A DNA stretch of 64,000 nucleotides, from contig JAZKJV010009624.1 in NCBI GenBank assembly GCA_037367405.1, positions 62,001 through 126,000 of the forward strand, in the 5' to 3' direction. The notes under the pieces are model-generated. The model made no database searches and was not told the DNA's origin. It saw nothing but the letters and a program-made list of their open reading frames with translations. The DNA comes from Ottelia alismoides. Its lineage: Eukaryota > Streptophyta > Magnoliopsida > Alismatales > Hydrocharitaceae. Each line of letters opens with the position of its first letter. Position 1 is the stretch's first letter. The translations under genes were made by a program, and so were the position numbers. Shown here one piece after another: positions 22,701 to 33,683 of the stretch.

Positions 22701-22712
22701 TGGTATCAGAGC
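22701..22712 (+). other. Primer binding site, tRNA-Met type
   Basis: TGGTATCAGAGC, two bases after the 5' LTR. A copy of the following CTTGGTCGGTGCCAAG recurs 33 bases downstream. Confidence 0.88.
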
Positions 22713-22853
22713 TTGGTCGGTGCCAAGGAGCAGATCACAGATCTTGGTCGGTGCCAAGAAGCGGGCAAAGCTACGAGCGACTGTTGGAGCAGTCGATCGC
22801 GGGAACTAAAGATACTTGTTGGAGCAAGTACATCTTCAATCAGCGGAACGAAG

Positions 22854-23659
22854 ATGGTGGGTGTTACCGATCGCATAGCAGTACTGGAGCAGGCGATGGC
22901 AGAAGTGGAGTCCACTATTGGGACTCATGCCCATCGCATCGCCGTCTTGGAATATCGTTCTTCAGAAGGATCGGATGTTGGGGACGAGACCCAACAATGC
23001 TCAGCGGAGCAGATCAAGTCCTTGGAGGACAAACTGGAGGCATTCCACACGATGATGGAGGATCTTCGGAGTGAGATCTCCCTCATCAAGAAGGCATTGG
23101 CGAACAGCGGAGGCTCAATGGAGGTGCAGAGACGCAAGGTACCCGAGCCCAATCCTTCACAGGTACGCGGAGTGCCAAGGATTTGGATAACTTCCTGTGG
23201 GATATGGAAGTTTACTTCGAGGCGACCAAGACGACGGAAGCCGAGAAGGTCGGTTTGGCATCGATGTACATGTCAAGCGACGCCAAGCTATGGTGGAGGA
23301 GCCGTGCAGCAGACGAGGCAAGACCGAGGATATCCAGATGGGATGATCTAGTCGCGGAACTGAAGGCGCAGTTCCTGCCGAAGAACACTGCGTGGATTGC
23401 ACGGGAGGCTCTTCGACACCTGAAGCAGACAGGCACAGTTCGTGAGTACGTGAAGCAGTTCACGTCCTTGTTGCTGGACATCAAGGGGATGTCCGAGGAG
23501 GACAAGCTGTTCAACTTCACGATCGGGTTGCAAAGCTGGGCGCAAGCCGAACTGCGGAGGCAGAGAGTGAAGGACCTTAATTCAGCGATCGTGGTGGCAG
23601 ATGCATTGGTCGATTATGGGGCGGCCCAACCAAGTCACAATGCTGAAGAGAAGGAGTTC
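22854..23659 (+). pseudogene. Gag of the Gypsy-type element, N-terminal and core part
   Basis: The start at MVGVTDRIAVLEQAMAEVES gives a heptad-rich N-terminus typical of this gag group. The region upstream (from 22713) is leader. The core retrotransposon gag block follows: FLWDMEVYFEAT, DAKLWWRSR, LKAQFLPKNTAWIAREALRH, YVKQFTSLLLDI, MSEEDKLFNFTIGL and WAQAELRRQRV. A one-base loss near 23150 separates the two frames. The Athila-like solo LTR then interrupts the gene. The frame continues in phase at 27464 on the far side. The protein would form the element's particle. Confidence 0.88.
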
Positions 23660-24820
23660 ACCAGTGATGAATCCACATTTCATCATCTTTATTCTATTAT
23701 TTTGGCATCAAAAACCCTAGCAAATGCCTGTAAATAGCATTAAAATCACCATCTTAGCATCCATGCATGTGCATTCAGATAGTGTATAAAATACTGTAAT
23801 TAAAGCCAAAATTATAGAATAAATAAAGAAAAGAAAAAGAATAAAATATTGTAAATATTTTATGATCCGAAACCCCGAGACCTAGGCATCTTGATGAATA
23901 GGTCGACAAGGAATAAAGTAGGGGGAGATAAGGTCAAAAATACAGTGTAAATACCTATACTTCTTGTTCATTCTTTATTCATTTTGGGACCTATTTTTGG
24001 TTCCACTTTGTGTACATCAAATAAAGAAACTTTGTACATGAATGTTGTAGATAATTTTATAAAGAAAAATACAAAATTGATTTCACAGAAAAATAATACA
24101 CAGATAAAAAGTTATGGTCTGAATAAAAATCCAGAATCCCAACTTCCCAGACCCGTATCTTACAACTGACAACTCCAAATGCAGCATACTCACCTTTAAT
24201 TGTATATAGAATAAAATAATCTATTTAATGGTGGTAGTTTCGTATTTGGCGGAGCTACGGTTTGAAAGTTGAGTTTTGGACCCACATTGTATAAATGTAC
24301 TGATTAAAATATTCAATTTATTATTTATTCATTATTTTTGTATTTTTGTATCTTTATAATTATGTAAATATTACTTATAATATATATGTGCATTAAAATT
24401 AGAATAAAAATGCAAAGAAAACACAAAATAAAAATACTTGTATAAAGAATACATAGGTATACTGCCTATACATATACCTATACAAAACACTCTTATATTT
24501 TATTAAATATACAAAACATATCATAAAAATTAAATAAAAATATACTTATGTAGATAAAAGTATTTTATAATTTTAGAAAATAATAAACAAAAATAATAAA
24601 ATCAAAACATACAAAATAAAAATAAAAGGATACGATATATAGATAATATACCTATATAGAGATATAAAAGCAACTTGTAAAAATAAAACTCATAAAAATA
24701 ATTAAAAATCGTAATAAAATACTACATAAAATAATGAATATTTTTTATTTTATAATCATAATTTAATTCGGCGTATTTCTATTTTTAAATGAATTAATAA
24801 AAGATTTAATCAGGGTTTTT

Positions 24821-24848
24821 CCTGGTTGGTCCACGTGGACCAACCAGG
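24821..24848 (+). promoter_or_regulatory. 28-bp perfect palindrome centred on a G-box (solo LTR)
   Basis: The arm CCTGGTTGGTCCAC meets its exact reverse complement with no spacer, giving CACGTG at the centre. The same palindrome sits at the same distance from the LTR start in the Athila LTRs (40435-40462, 55374-55401). Confidence 0.8.
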
Positions 24849-24855
24849 CGCAAGC

Positions 24856-24879
24856 CCTAGTTGACTCTGGTCAACTAGG
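24856..24879 (+). promoter_or_regulatory. Inverted pair of W-box cores (solo LTR)
   Basis: CCTAGTTGAC, four bases, GTCAACTAGG. Each arm holds a TTGAC core, the WRKY-type site. The counterpart in the Athila LTRs is a different palindrome (arm GACTGTTGACC) that keeps TTGAC. Confidence 0.65.
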
Positions 24880-26085
24880 TGTCCTAGACCCCTGTGGCTT
24901 CTGACAACCTCGTTTTTGACCCAACTTCACGGATTTCTCGAGGCCAAATCTTTCACATTTTTGTGTTGCAACATTCTGCAACATTATTCCTCGATCTTCC
25001 CTCTAGCTCGCCCATGAATAATCTTGGTCTTTGGACCCAAGATTTGCAAGATACGCATTGATCTTTGAACCCCTATCACCTCGGGTCAAACCAAATATAA
25101 CGACCCCCCCAACTTTGGATTCAAGTTTGAACACCTTCGGTCCACCCTTCCTTGCTCTTCTTGTGCTCCAAGCACTCGTGGAGGTGACAGCTCTCACGCC
25201 GTGCGTTCAGCCAGGGCAGAGGAAGTCGGAGGCGCTTCCACCACCTCCCGCAAAGTCGCCGGTCGAGGTATCTTCTTCCTCTGGCTCCGGCCATCGAGGA
25301 CCATTCCCCCTTGTATCTCTTTGCATCTTTAGGTTCCTGTTAGTCTAAGGATCGAAAACCATCAAAAAAATTTGAGTTCCATCGACCATTTCGTCCGATC
25401 AAGCACCTTGGCCGGAGCGCACCTCCGGCCGTGCACCCACATCTCGATACACGCCTTTCCCCGACCATCCAGGGGTCCAGGCAGTTTGCCCTGGACCCTT
25501 TGACCATTTTTGCAGGTCAAAGCCGAAGTGGAAACATCTGGAGGCGAGTTTTGAGGCTCGCCGGAGCTAACGGAGCCCCCCAGCTCCGCCGGCCATCAGC
25601 GAGCACCACGGCCACCGCCGTGGCTTTTTGACGCCCCAGGAGATAGAGGAGGACCAGAGGAGGCTCTAGCCCGATTTTGAAGCCCAGAAGCCACCGGAGT
25701 CGGCCGGAGGAGCTCGAGGAACCTCGCCCAGTCGGAGCTCCGCCGTGTTCTTCCAACCGCCTTCGCCACCGTCCGATCAAGGGAGCCCCTCCAGATCGCA
25801 CCGTCGCCGTTGGATCACGCCACGCCTCGACCGTTGATCTCTCCTGGATATCTAATCTCAGCCGCGGATCCACGAAGCGTCATCGGCCGTTCGAAACGCA
25901 CCACGTGTCAAGTGGCAACTTCATCGCCGTCGGATCGCGCGTCGAGGGTATTTTGCATCTACACCCTCGCGCCTTTTGTATTTATTATTTAGTATTTAAA
26001 CTTTCATCTGTAGTGTAAAAACTTTGGGTTATTTGCACAAAGACCCCCGAGCTCTCCATATTTGCATCCAGGTCCTTTGCCACGT

Positions 26086-26114
26086 CACCTCACGTGACCT
26101 GTACACGTGAGGTG
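26086..26114 (+). promoter_or_regulatory. Paired inverted CACGTG motifs (solo LTR)
   Basis: CACCTCACGTG, seven bases, CACGTGAGGTG. The same arms with a different spacer are present at 39160-39188 and in the right Athila LTR. Confidence 0.65.
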
Positions 26115-27463
26115 TGGGCATTTTGCACTGGGACCCTCGGTCTTTGTTGTATTTTGTTTTAGTACCAAAACTGTGACATCACGTGTTATATTTTTGGATA
26201 TTTTGCAAGTAAGCCCCCAAGGTTTTGGATTATTACATTTTAGTCCCTGCCAGGTGCGTGCGAGTCACGCGCCCTGGTGGGAAAATTGCCAGGACACCCA
26301 GGTGGGTTTTGTAATTGGATTTTGGTGCTATAAATTGAATATTCAGTTCAAACTTTTGTGGAAATTTGCATGTATGCCCCTGGATGTTTGAGAAATTGCA
26401 TAAATACCCCTGCCAGACCTGTTTAATGATTGGATGCTTGTTCTAATTCTTTAACCTATCATTTTAAGTCCAAAAATTCCACAAAAATAGGGTTAAGCTT
26501 CTGGACACTTGTTCTTCCACGCCAACATTTTAGTTTTTGATTTTATTTTATTTTTATATTTATTAAAAATAAAAAACATGCTTTTTCTCTACTGTCTAGC
26601 TTAGAAAGTGCCAAAAAAACATTAAAACACTTCGAAAAATTCTAAAAAAATTACCTAGCGTCTATTTTATCATATTTTAGTGTCAGTCCAAAAATCACTA
26701 AAAATCTCAAAAGAAAAACACTAAAAATTTAAAAACACTCAAAAACTTCAAAAATATATATAAAATCAAAGAAAAATCAAAAAAATATAAACCCAGGTCC
26801 TGTTTGTTCTCTATTTTATCCTATTTATTTTAAAATTAGTTTGAAAATTTTTGGTTGCTGTTTGTTATTTTTTATTATCATTTTACTCACAGCCAGCACC
26901 TTTTTCATTGTTTTCTCTTATTTCAGTAATTAAAAATACCAAAAATACCTTGAAAAATCCCCAAAAATCACAAAAACAGTAAAAAATCCGAAAAATACAA
27001 AAATACTTTATTTCTGAATTTTTGGATATGTTTGCACATTTTTATAAATATTTCATCTTGTCTTTTATTACATTGCTTTTAAATTCCAATATTGAAAAAA
27101 AAGTATAAAATATAAAATATAAAAATCAGAAAATTAAAAATCAAAATACAAAATTAAAAATTAAATAAAAAAATTAAAATAAAAAACCCACAAAAATTTC
27201 CTTAGATTGCTTGCTTAGTGTAGACATCACTCACATTCACTCACGCACATTTGTTTGAATTACCCTGTTTGCTCCCTGTGTTCGAACTCTCTGCATACTT
27301 GTCACTATACACCATTTGTGCAGAGTTAAAAATAAATTTGACTCCACACTTGTTTTTCATTGTTTGATACTTGATTGTGGGTTCATTGTTGATTAATTAC
27401 ATTTTATTGTGGGTCGCCACAGCGACGTATTTAGACCCTCGATAAAGTGTGATTATCAACCAG

Positions 27464-28396
27464 CAAGCAGAAGGCGCGGTCGAAGGACAAGGGCAAAGGC
27501 GTTGCCCATGATCCACCAATGGAGGAACGAGAGTACTCCAAGAGAAGGGAGCAAACCAAGAGCAAGGGATGCTTCATATGCGACGGACCGCATCGGGCGC
27601 GGGAGTGTCCAAAGAAGGAGAAGCTGAACTCTCTTCGTGGGGACGAGGAGGAAGAAGAAGAAGATGAGGTACGCTTGGGAGCAATCGGTGCTATGCGCAA
27701 GGTACGCCTCAGAACACTTCGAGCTGGAGCTTCGAATTCAGTGGAGGGAGGGAACTCCACAACAATGAGCTTTGGAGGCGCCAAGGCTCGATCGAAGACG
27801 CACAGGAGTGCGCAGGTGCATGTTGGGCACCAACTTGTGTGCAGGAGGCACACAACCAAAGCCGCGGATAGGAGAACATCCGTGCACGAGAAGGCGAGGC
27901 AGAGCTCTGGAGGGCAATGCAGCATGGGCAAGAAGTTACATGTCCATGGGGGTGGAGTGGTGACGAACCACACCACCAATGATCTTGCAGGAGGCAAGAT
28001 ACCGAAGATGCTCGGAGTGCAGGTGGTGCTCATTTCCCAGGACAAGGGTACGTCCACAGGGAACGATAGGGATCGTCAACGAGCAAGCGTGGAGGTGAGT
28101 ACTCCACATGTGGAGCTGGAGCTGCCACAAAACAACGATGGAGCTGCTGTATCCAGGAGGGATACACCAAAAATGGGAGCTGACGAGGAAGCTCCACTTT
28201 TCACGATGAAGACCAAGTCATGGAGGGACATGGTTCGTGAAAAGACCAGGTGCAGGAAGGGAGGCGGTGAAGGCGTCACCACCCTTCCAATTGAGCCGCA
28301 TCAGGAGGTGCGTAGCGGACGGAGGATCGTGACGGGACGCCAGCTGAAGAGGAGATGCTCGGTTGAGGACAACCGATTCTTCAGGTGGGGGAGGCT
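27464..28396 (+). pseudogene. Gag zinc knuckle and downstream tail of the gag-only element
   Basis: Continues the gag frame after the solo LTR with basic KDKGKG-type sequence and a CCHC knuckle CFICDGPHRAREC. Normally a protease with DSGA follows in Gypsy elements, but here there are about 260 codons without any pol motif: acidic EEEEEEDE, then GAIGAMRKVRLRTL and SWRDMVREKTRCRKG. The frame runs into the 3' LTR. The purine tract (GGTGGGGGAGGC) ends it. The tail may be a remnant of linker sequence or foreign DNA. Confidence 0.75.
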
Positions 28397-29579
28397 TGTC
28401 ACACCCCCAAATTCCGTGATCGAGAATGATCGTGCAGACACGGTAGCTGGATGCTCGAGAATGATCGATGAAGCTGGACTTCAGGAGGAGTCCGAAAATG
28501 CGTGGATACCAGGGAGGTTATCCACAGGAGTCTGGAGGCTCCACCGTACGTTACAAGGGAGAAGCGTTACACAGGACACTGGCTCGGTAGCAGAGTGTCG
28601 TGAAGCTTGTAGCAGTGCGAGCACAACGAGTATAGTCAGCAGTGCAAGACATGACAGTGGATGCACGTAGTCATAAATACGCGAGCGCAGAAGGGCGGTA
28701 CGTAGTGAAGCAGTACGCATCGAGGAGATATGCAGTACAGTCACATAGGCGTACGCACGAAGGCGCACGGTATCGCTATTAATGCGTGGCGGTCCAAGGA
28801 GGCATGGAGCGTTGCAGGTGCTGAGTACGAGCATTGTCGAGCATGCTCGGTCGTACACGTACGAGAGTGGTCTGGAGGCCACGATAGCGAAGTTCTGGAG
28901 GACTTCCCCTTAGCATGGAGAACGCTAAGGAAGGGTTTACCGCACGAGGGTCTGGAGGCCGCGGGTTCCCTTTGGCACAAGATCAAGTGTTCGGTGGCAC
29001 TTGGTGAATTATGGCAAAGCTGCATCAGCAAGCGTTGGAGCGCGAGTGTGCTGATGACTGGGCGGTTGACTGGGCGTCGACCATACAGGAAGACGAAAGG
29101 TCAACAAGGTAGTCGAAGAGACGAGTAGACGAAGAGTTGCTGAGGAACGCGAAGGGTTGCCGAAGAACTCGAAGGGTCTCTTGTGTCTTTATGTATCATT
29201 ATTGTAGATGTAATAATGAGTGTCCCTTGGGTTGCCTTGAGTCTTGTATAAAAGGAGAGGTGGTGGCTCATTTGTAGACACCCACTCCAGAGAGAGAGAG
29301 TTCCCCTTCTAATAAAGAGAAGAGCTTTGTGCCCGTGCTCGTGTGATTGCTTGGTTGAGTTCTTGAGCGTTCTTGAGCGTGTTCTTGAGAGTGTTCTTGA
29401 GCGATCCGGAGTTCATGCTCGTGTTTGTGTTGAAAGTGTCAGTACGCTAGCAAGCAGTAGTACGAGAAGAGTTGGAGCGCGTCCGTGACCGTTCTACTCG
29501 AGAAGGCTGGTTAGCTACGGGTTAGCTAACGCCGCACAGGATCGGTCGAAGTCGATACCGGGATTTTGACCCTGTGACA
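28397..29579 (+). repeat. 3' LTR of the gag-only element
   Basis: Copy of the 5' LTR, about 40 substitutions by eye. Directly followed by TSD CCAGC and MULE sequence. Confidence 0.93.
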
Positions 29580-29657
29580 CCAGCCATGGTGTTTCCAGCA
29601 AGATTGTTCGAAGCGTAAGTTTGGTCGGCCACCAAATTTCTCACTTTGAACCCATTG

Positions 29658-31068
29658 CTATTTCGAATCAAGGTGGTATGTATCCTCCAAGAACATCCTT
29701 CCTCCCTGCACGTTGTTTTGACTCTGGTGCTTTCGCTTTTGATGAATTTGGCGGAAAACTCCTTGCTGACATAGTGAGATGCAAGGGCGAAGCGGAAGGA
29801 TTCTTGGCTTTCGAATTAAGCGTACTTCAAATGATGCGGAATCCAAATCGACATTCCCTTCAGGGACCTCGTAATCACTCACATTCTCCACGTCTGAATC
29901 GAGAAGATGATGATAGCTATTCTCATAAACAAGGCCATCAAAGTCATCTGAATCATCACTATTCTCTACATCAGCATCAAGAACACTGTAATTAGAATCA
30001 TAAGAACCAGAAATGGGTCTTGGTTGGTAGTGCTTCATTGGTCCTCTGTGCAACCACTGATCTTGTGTGTCTTCGGTTGGATGGGGACTGAAGATGTGTC
30101 TTTCTTCCTACATACGCTCTTGTGCGCTTGATGTAGGTATGCTTTACAACCTCCGGGTTTATCCCAACATCAGAAGCTCTTAAATGATTGCTCCCTAGAC
30201 TGTTGTAAGGTTCTTCTCCCTTCTTAGGTCCTGAGACTTCTCCTCTACTTGTCATATGGGGTTCTTTGTCTCCAAGAGAGATCCCATCCTCCTCAGCTGC
30301 CTTTATCCCATGAACCTCTGTCCCAGGATCACCCACAGTTGCCTCCATCCCATGAGCCTCCAGAGGTGTACCTGTTATACCTCGATTACCAACAGGTGCA
30401 ACCTCTGTCCCTCGATCACCCACATGTGCAGCCTCTGTCCCATGATCACCCAAAGGTGCAGCCTCAGTTCCAGTATCACCCATAGGTGCACCCTCTGTAC
30501 CAAGATCACCCACAGGTGCAACCTTAGTTCCACTATCACCCACATGCACTCCCTCCATCCCACTATCTTCCACATTCACCCTCGTGATCCCATCAGAGTT
30601 CCCTACTTCAGAATTGAGCCATTTCCAAACCTTGTCCGCGGCTCCTTCCTCAACCATGTTCCAGTCCAGCTGCTCGTATGTAAACAACAAGGTCATCTTA
30701 GAGCCTCCAACACCACCATTATCCAGATCTCAGGGCTGTGGCTCTATGGTACCTCGGGAGTTCTCCACATTTTGTATGGGATCCACGGTGCCTCAGGGAT
30801 TCTCGGCACTCGATACGGGACCGGCCACCAGACCTGCGTTCTTCTTGCTGAGAAACTCCTTCGCTTGGATGTAACTCAGAGCCTCTACGTCTGTCATCTC
30901 CACTACAAGCTCGATCTCAGTTCCACCATTGTGTGTATTGAACATTTCCATCATGTCTTTCTCATTCTTGATCTCAGCAAACTTGCTCTCTCTTATGTGT
31001 GGGATCTTATATTTCAAAGTGATCGTACACCTTGGCTCCCAAGGTACGCCCTTAGAGATTACTTCCAT
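29658..31068 (-). pseudogene. MULE transposase, N-terminal half
   Basis: The first part from the right (30793-31068) has PRCTITLKYKIPHIRESKFA and a PB1-like start as in MURA-type proteins. The next frame (29998-30696) holds decapeptide repeats around GDxGTE. The last (29658-30053) has acidic DADVENSDDSDDFDG and SDVENVSDYEVPEG. Three frames show decay. The gag-only element cut the gene between this part and the catalytic half at 21478. The exact start codon is unclear. Confidence 0.7.
30295..30565 (-). repeat. 30-bp minisatellite inside the MULE transposase gene
   Basis: Tandem units of 30 bp, seen on the + strand as CACCCACAGGTGCA then CCTCTGTCCCA variants, about 7-9 copies. They encode imperfect decapeptides of the form APVGDxGTE. 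Confidence 0.75.
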
Positions 31069-31594
31069 AAGATCAAATCAGGATGTAGTGTCCGGATCGA
31101 TCCCGATCCTCTGTTCAGTTCCAAGCAAATACTTTTCTCTCTTCATTCCTTACATCCATTTGAAGTAGCATCCATGTCTAACGCACACGGTGAGGATCCC
31201 TTCGTATCCACCGAACCAACCCATCGTCAACACCTGCATGTTCGATACCAACAAAAAAGCAACCAAGAGTTAGAACCTAACCTGTTTAACATCCTGTTTG
31301 TATGCTGATGAAACCCTAAAATAGAAGGACCTTGATTTGATGGATCGAGGAAGAAGAGATTCCGCGACCACTAGCGCGATGGAGTGCGGAAGGAAGGGGA
31401 GGGAGAGGTTGAGGTCATCAAGCAAGCAGGGGAGAGGTCGACGGGGTGAGAAGGAAGGGGGAAATCGATGGCATCGAAGTGGAATGGGAGGGGACAAAGC
31501 ATCGTATGCCTCTTTATCCGAGCTTCCTGCCAAAACCCTAAACCCAGGCCATGTGACATGTTTCTAGCGATTGTGTCATACAAAGGTTACCATA

Positions 31595-31748
31595 TAGACT
31601 ACGGTTAGGTTACAAAGGAGACCACACAAACGGAGGGTTCATGTGGTAAGATGAAGCAAGTTTAAGGTGTCTACAGAGGAATATCGATGTTTCGAAGGTC
31701 GTATAGGTAATTGCAAAAGAGTATAGGGTCTGCCGAGAAAAAAATCCT
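31595..31748 (-). repeat. MULE right terminal inverted repeat
   Basis: Reverse complement of the left end. The transposase would be transcribed inward from here. Confidence 0.85.
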
Positions 31749-31757
31749 TTTTTTAAT

Positions 31758-32154
31758 TTCATACCGAGCATCTCCCACATGAGGGAATCTCAACCTGCGT
31801 TGGTATTTTTGTACGAGAATGATACATTTAAAAATATTTTCGAAATACAATTTTGTTTATTTTTTTAAAATATAATTGTTAAATGAGATTAAACCTCCCA
31901 TGTTATATATTTCTTGTCGTCCATGTCACTACTGCGAAGAGCCTTAAACAGTTGGATCACGATCTAAACGGAATGTTGTAGTATCGCAGTTATTATTATA
32001 TATTCTTAATGTTATCATGGAAAATTGATGCAGACAACTCATTTAATTTGGATCAATTGGGTACGTTGACCATCACAAAAAAAATTCACTTATAATTATG
32101 TTTGAAATATTAATTGCTCACATTCTCAAGTGACCAGTTTTCTTGGATGTTGCT
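31758..32154. other. Intergenic spacer between the MULE and the old Copia element
   Basis: AT-rich, with no gene, repeat pair or motif that I can name. Confidence 0.6.
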
Positions 32155-32159
32155 TCAGG

Positions 32160-33170
32160 TGTTAGGTAACGGGATTAATAAAGCTGCATTAACCAATAAA
32201 TTCCATGATCAATACGAATCAATGTATTACAGATTAACAAGATTAAAAACATGCATATCCAATTCATATAAAAATTACAAAATCCATGCAGGAACCAAAA
32301 TAATCATTTGTAAATCATATTAGGGTGAGATCCAGGAAAGACAATGCAATAAATAAATTACGACAAACAAATTGGTAAGCAGATTAGATAAGAGATCACT
32401 GAATCGTCCATGAAAGGGTTTCTTATAGAGGATATAACTTACACAACACTGGTGGGAAGGATACTGACGATCCCAGGATACAATGGCACACAATCTACGT
32501 TCGCGTACACTAACGAGATCGTCCTCGAAAGTACACAGATAACTTGCAGCCGAGAAGAAGAAATAATGCAGGTCGCAGATACGATGGGGAAAAAGCGGCA
32601 TGGATTTTTCTTGCGAGTGACGTAAACGATGTTCAAGGGGAGGCATAAGAATGCATAGGGCATTGATTTTCACCTTCCAAAAAACATCCCCAACGGACGC
32701 CTCTTCAGATTCTGAAACGTCGGCTAGATTGAGCTGGTGGAGTCGAGTTGAATTCCCTTATTACGATTGAATCACTATTAATTCGTACAATTAATTTATC
32801 GACCTGCTAACTAACCCCGTAACGAAAGTATAGAGATCCGAAATCCGAATTGACTCTCACGAGCCCAAGCCGGTGCCAGAACCGAAGACGGAGCGGAGTG
32901 GAACTTGCATGCATGTGTGGTCCTCTATTCTTCTTCTCTACTATTGCTACAAGAGTTTGGGTGTGAACTTATATATAAGCCCATCAAAAGTTTAGAAACA
33001 CTAGACGTGGTACGAAACTTCCTTCCAAGCACCACTTTGTTTCAACTTTATGAATTCTCAAAATTCCCCCCAATGTCATTTGGTTTGCCAATTGAGACCA
33101 AATTAAAATCCAACATAATTATAAAGATTTATCAAATTAAAATTTAATTACATTAACTTTGAATACAACA
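32160..33170 (-). repeat. Left (3') LTR of the old Copia element
   Basis: About 1.0 kb. Shared landmarks with the right copy are AATTCCATGATCAATACGAA, AAAACATGCATATCC, AATCATTTGTAAATCATATT and AGGATACTGACGATCC. Confidence 0.85.
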
Positions 33171-33683
33171 ATCCCCCATGAATTCAACAATTTGAAAAAG
33201 AGATTCAAAGAAAGTCAAAAGATATCTTTCGTCTGTCACACTTTGCTTTCAATAAAAGTTACTTCTAGTTTGAACCTCTACCCAAGTTTACTACTTTCAC
33301 CTTAGTATGAATGAAGTGAACTACATTTTGAACTTTAGACCTTAGTGTTAAATCATACGGTAGAAACAACAAAGCGTTGTTCTTACTACAATCTTCAGGG
33401 TTGGTGCACTTAAAAGTCATGTACCCTTATCTTGTTTCATGAGCGTGTTCAGGAAAGGCCATCTTCGTTTAATTGCGGTTCACAGTAACACTCACATAGG
33501 CGACATTCTCCAAGGATGCACTGTTAACATTCTGCCAAAAGGCTTGAACTCATTCAAAGCGTACACACTTCCTAAACTTGCAACTTAAATGTCACTCAAG
33601 CTTTCTGGGTAAGACACTTATGCATAAGCATTAGTAAGAGTGCCAACCATTTTCCTAAATAGCTTGTTATTACCACATTGAAC

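Larger units (their letters stand above)
23665..27458 (+). mobile_element. Athila-like solo LTR (3.8 kb) inside the gag-only element
   Basis: Begins TGATGAATCCACATTTC, ends GTGATTATCA, and has TSD ACCAG at 23660-23664 and 27459-27463. It is homologous along most of its length, in opposite orientation, to the LTRs at 37781-41614 and 52723-56555. Shared pieces include the region around AATAAAGAAACTTTGTACATG, the G-box palindrome and GAACTCTCTGCATACTTG. The sequence and the 3' end have diverged, so it is another subfamily. There is no internal region. Confidence 0.92.
21518..29579 (+). mobile_element. Gag-only Gypsy-type LTR element (TR-GAG-like) inside the MULE transposase
   Basis: LTRs of 1181 and 1183 bp start TGTCACACCCCC and end TGTGACA. 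TSD CCAGC is at 21513-21517 and 29580-29584. The primer site TGGTATCAGAGC lies at 22701 and a purine tract at 28384-28396. After removing the solo LTR at 23665-27458, the internal region is only about 1.9 kb. It holds a gag with zinc knuckle but no protease, RT or integrase. By eye the LTRs differ at roughly 3%. Confidence 0.92.
15835..31748 (-). mobile_element. Mutator-like element (MULE) with long TIRs and two convergent genes, carrying nested insertions
   Basis: Inverted terminal repeats begin AGGATTTTT at both ends and share CTTTTGCA, ATTACC, TTCGAAACATCGATATTCCT and CCTTAAACTTGCT. They are flanked by a 9-bp TSD TTTTTTAAT (15826-15834 and 31749-31757), the MULE length. A MURA-like transposase gene runs inward from the right end (-) and a GRF zinc-finger gene inward from the left end (+). 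Three later LTR-retroelement insertions (17495-20020, 21518-29579, and 23665-27458 inside the second) split it. Without them it is about 5.3 kb. Confidence 0.88.

Noticed and set aside
27519..28670. One continuous 383-codon gene
   Set aside because: The frame starts inside gag and runs into the 3' LTR. Only the gag part up to the purine tract is element coding sequence.
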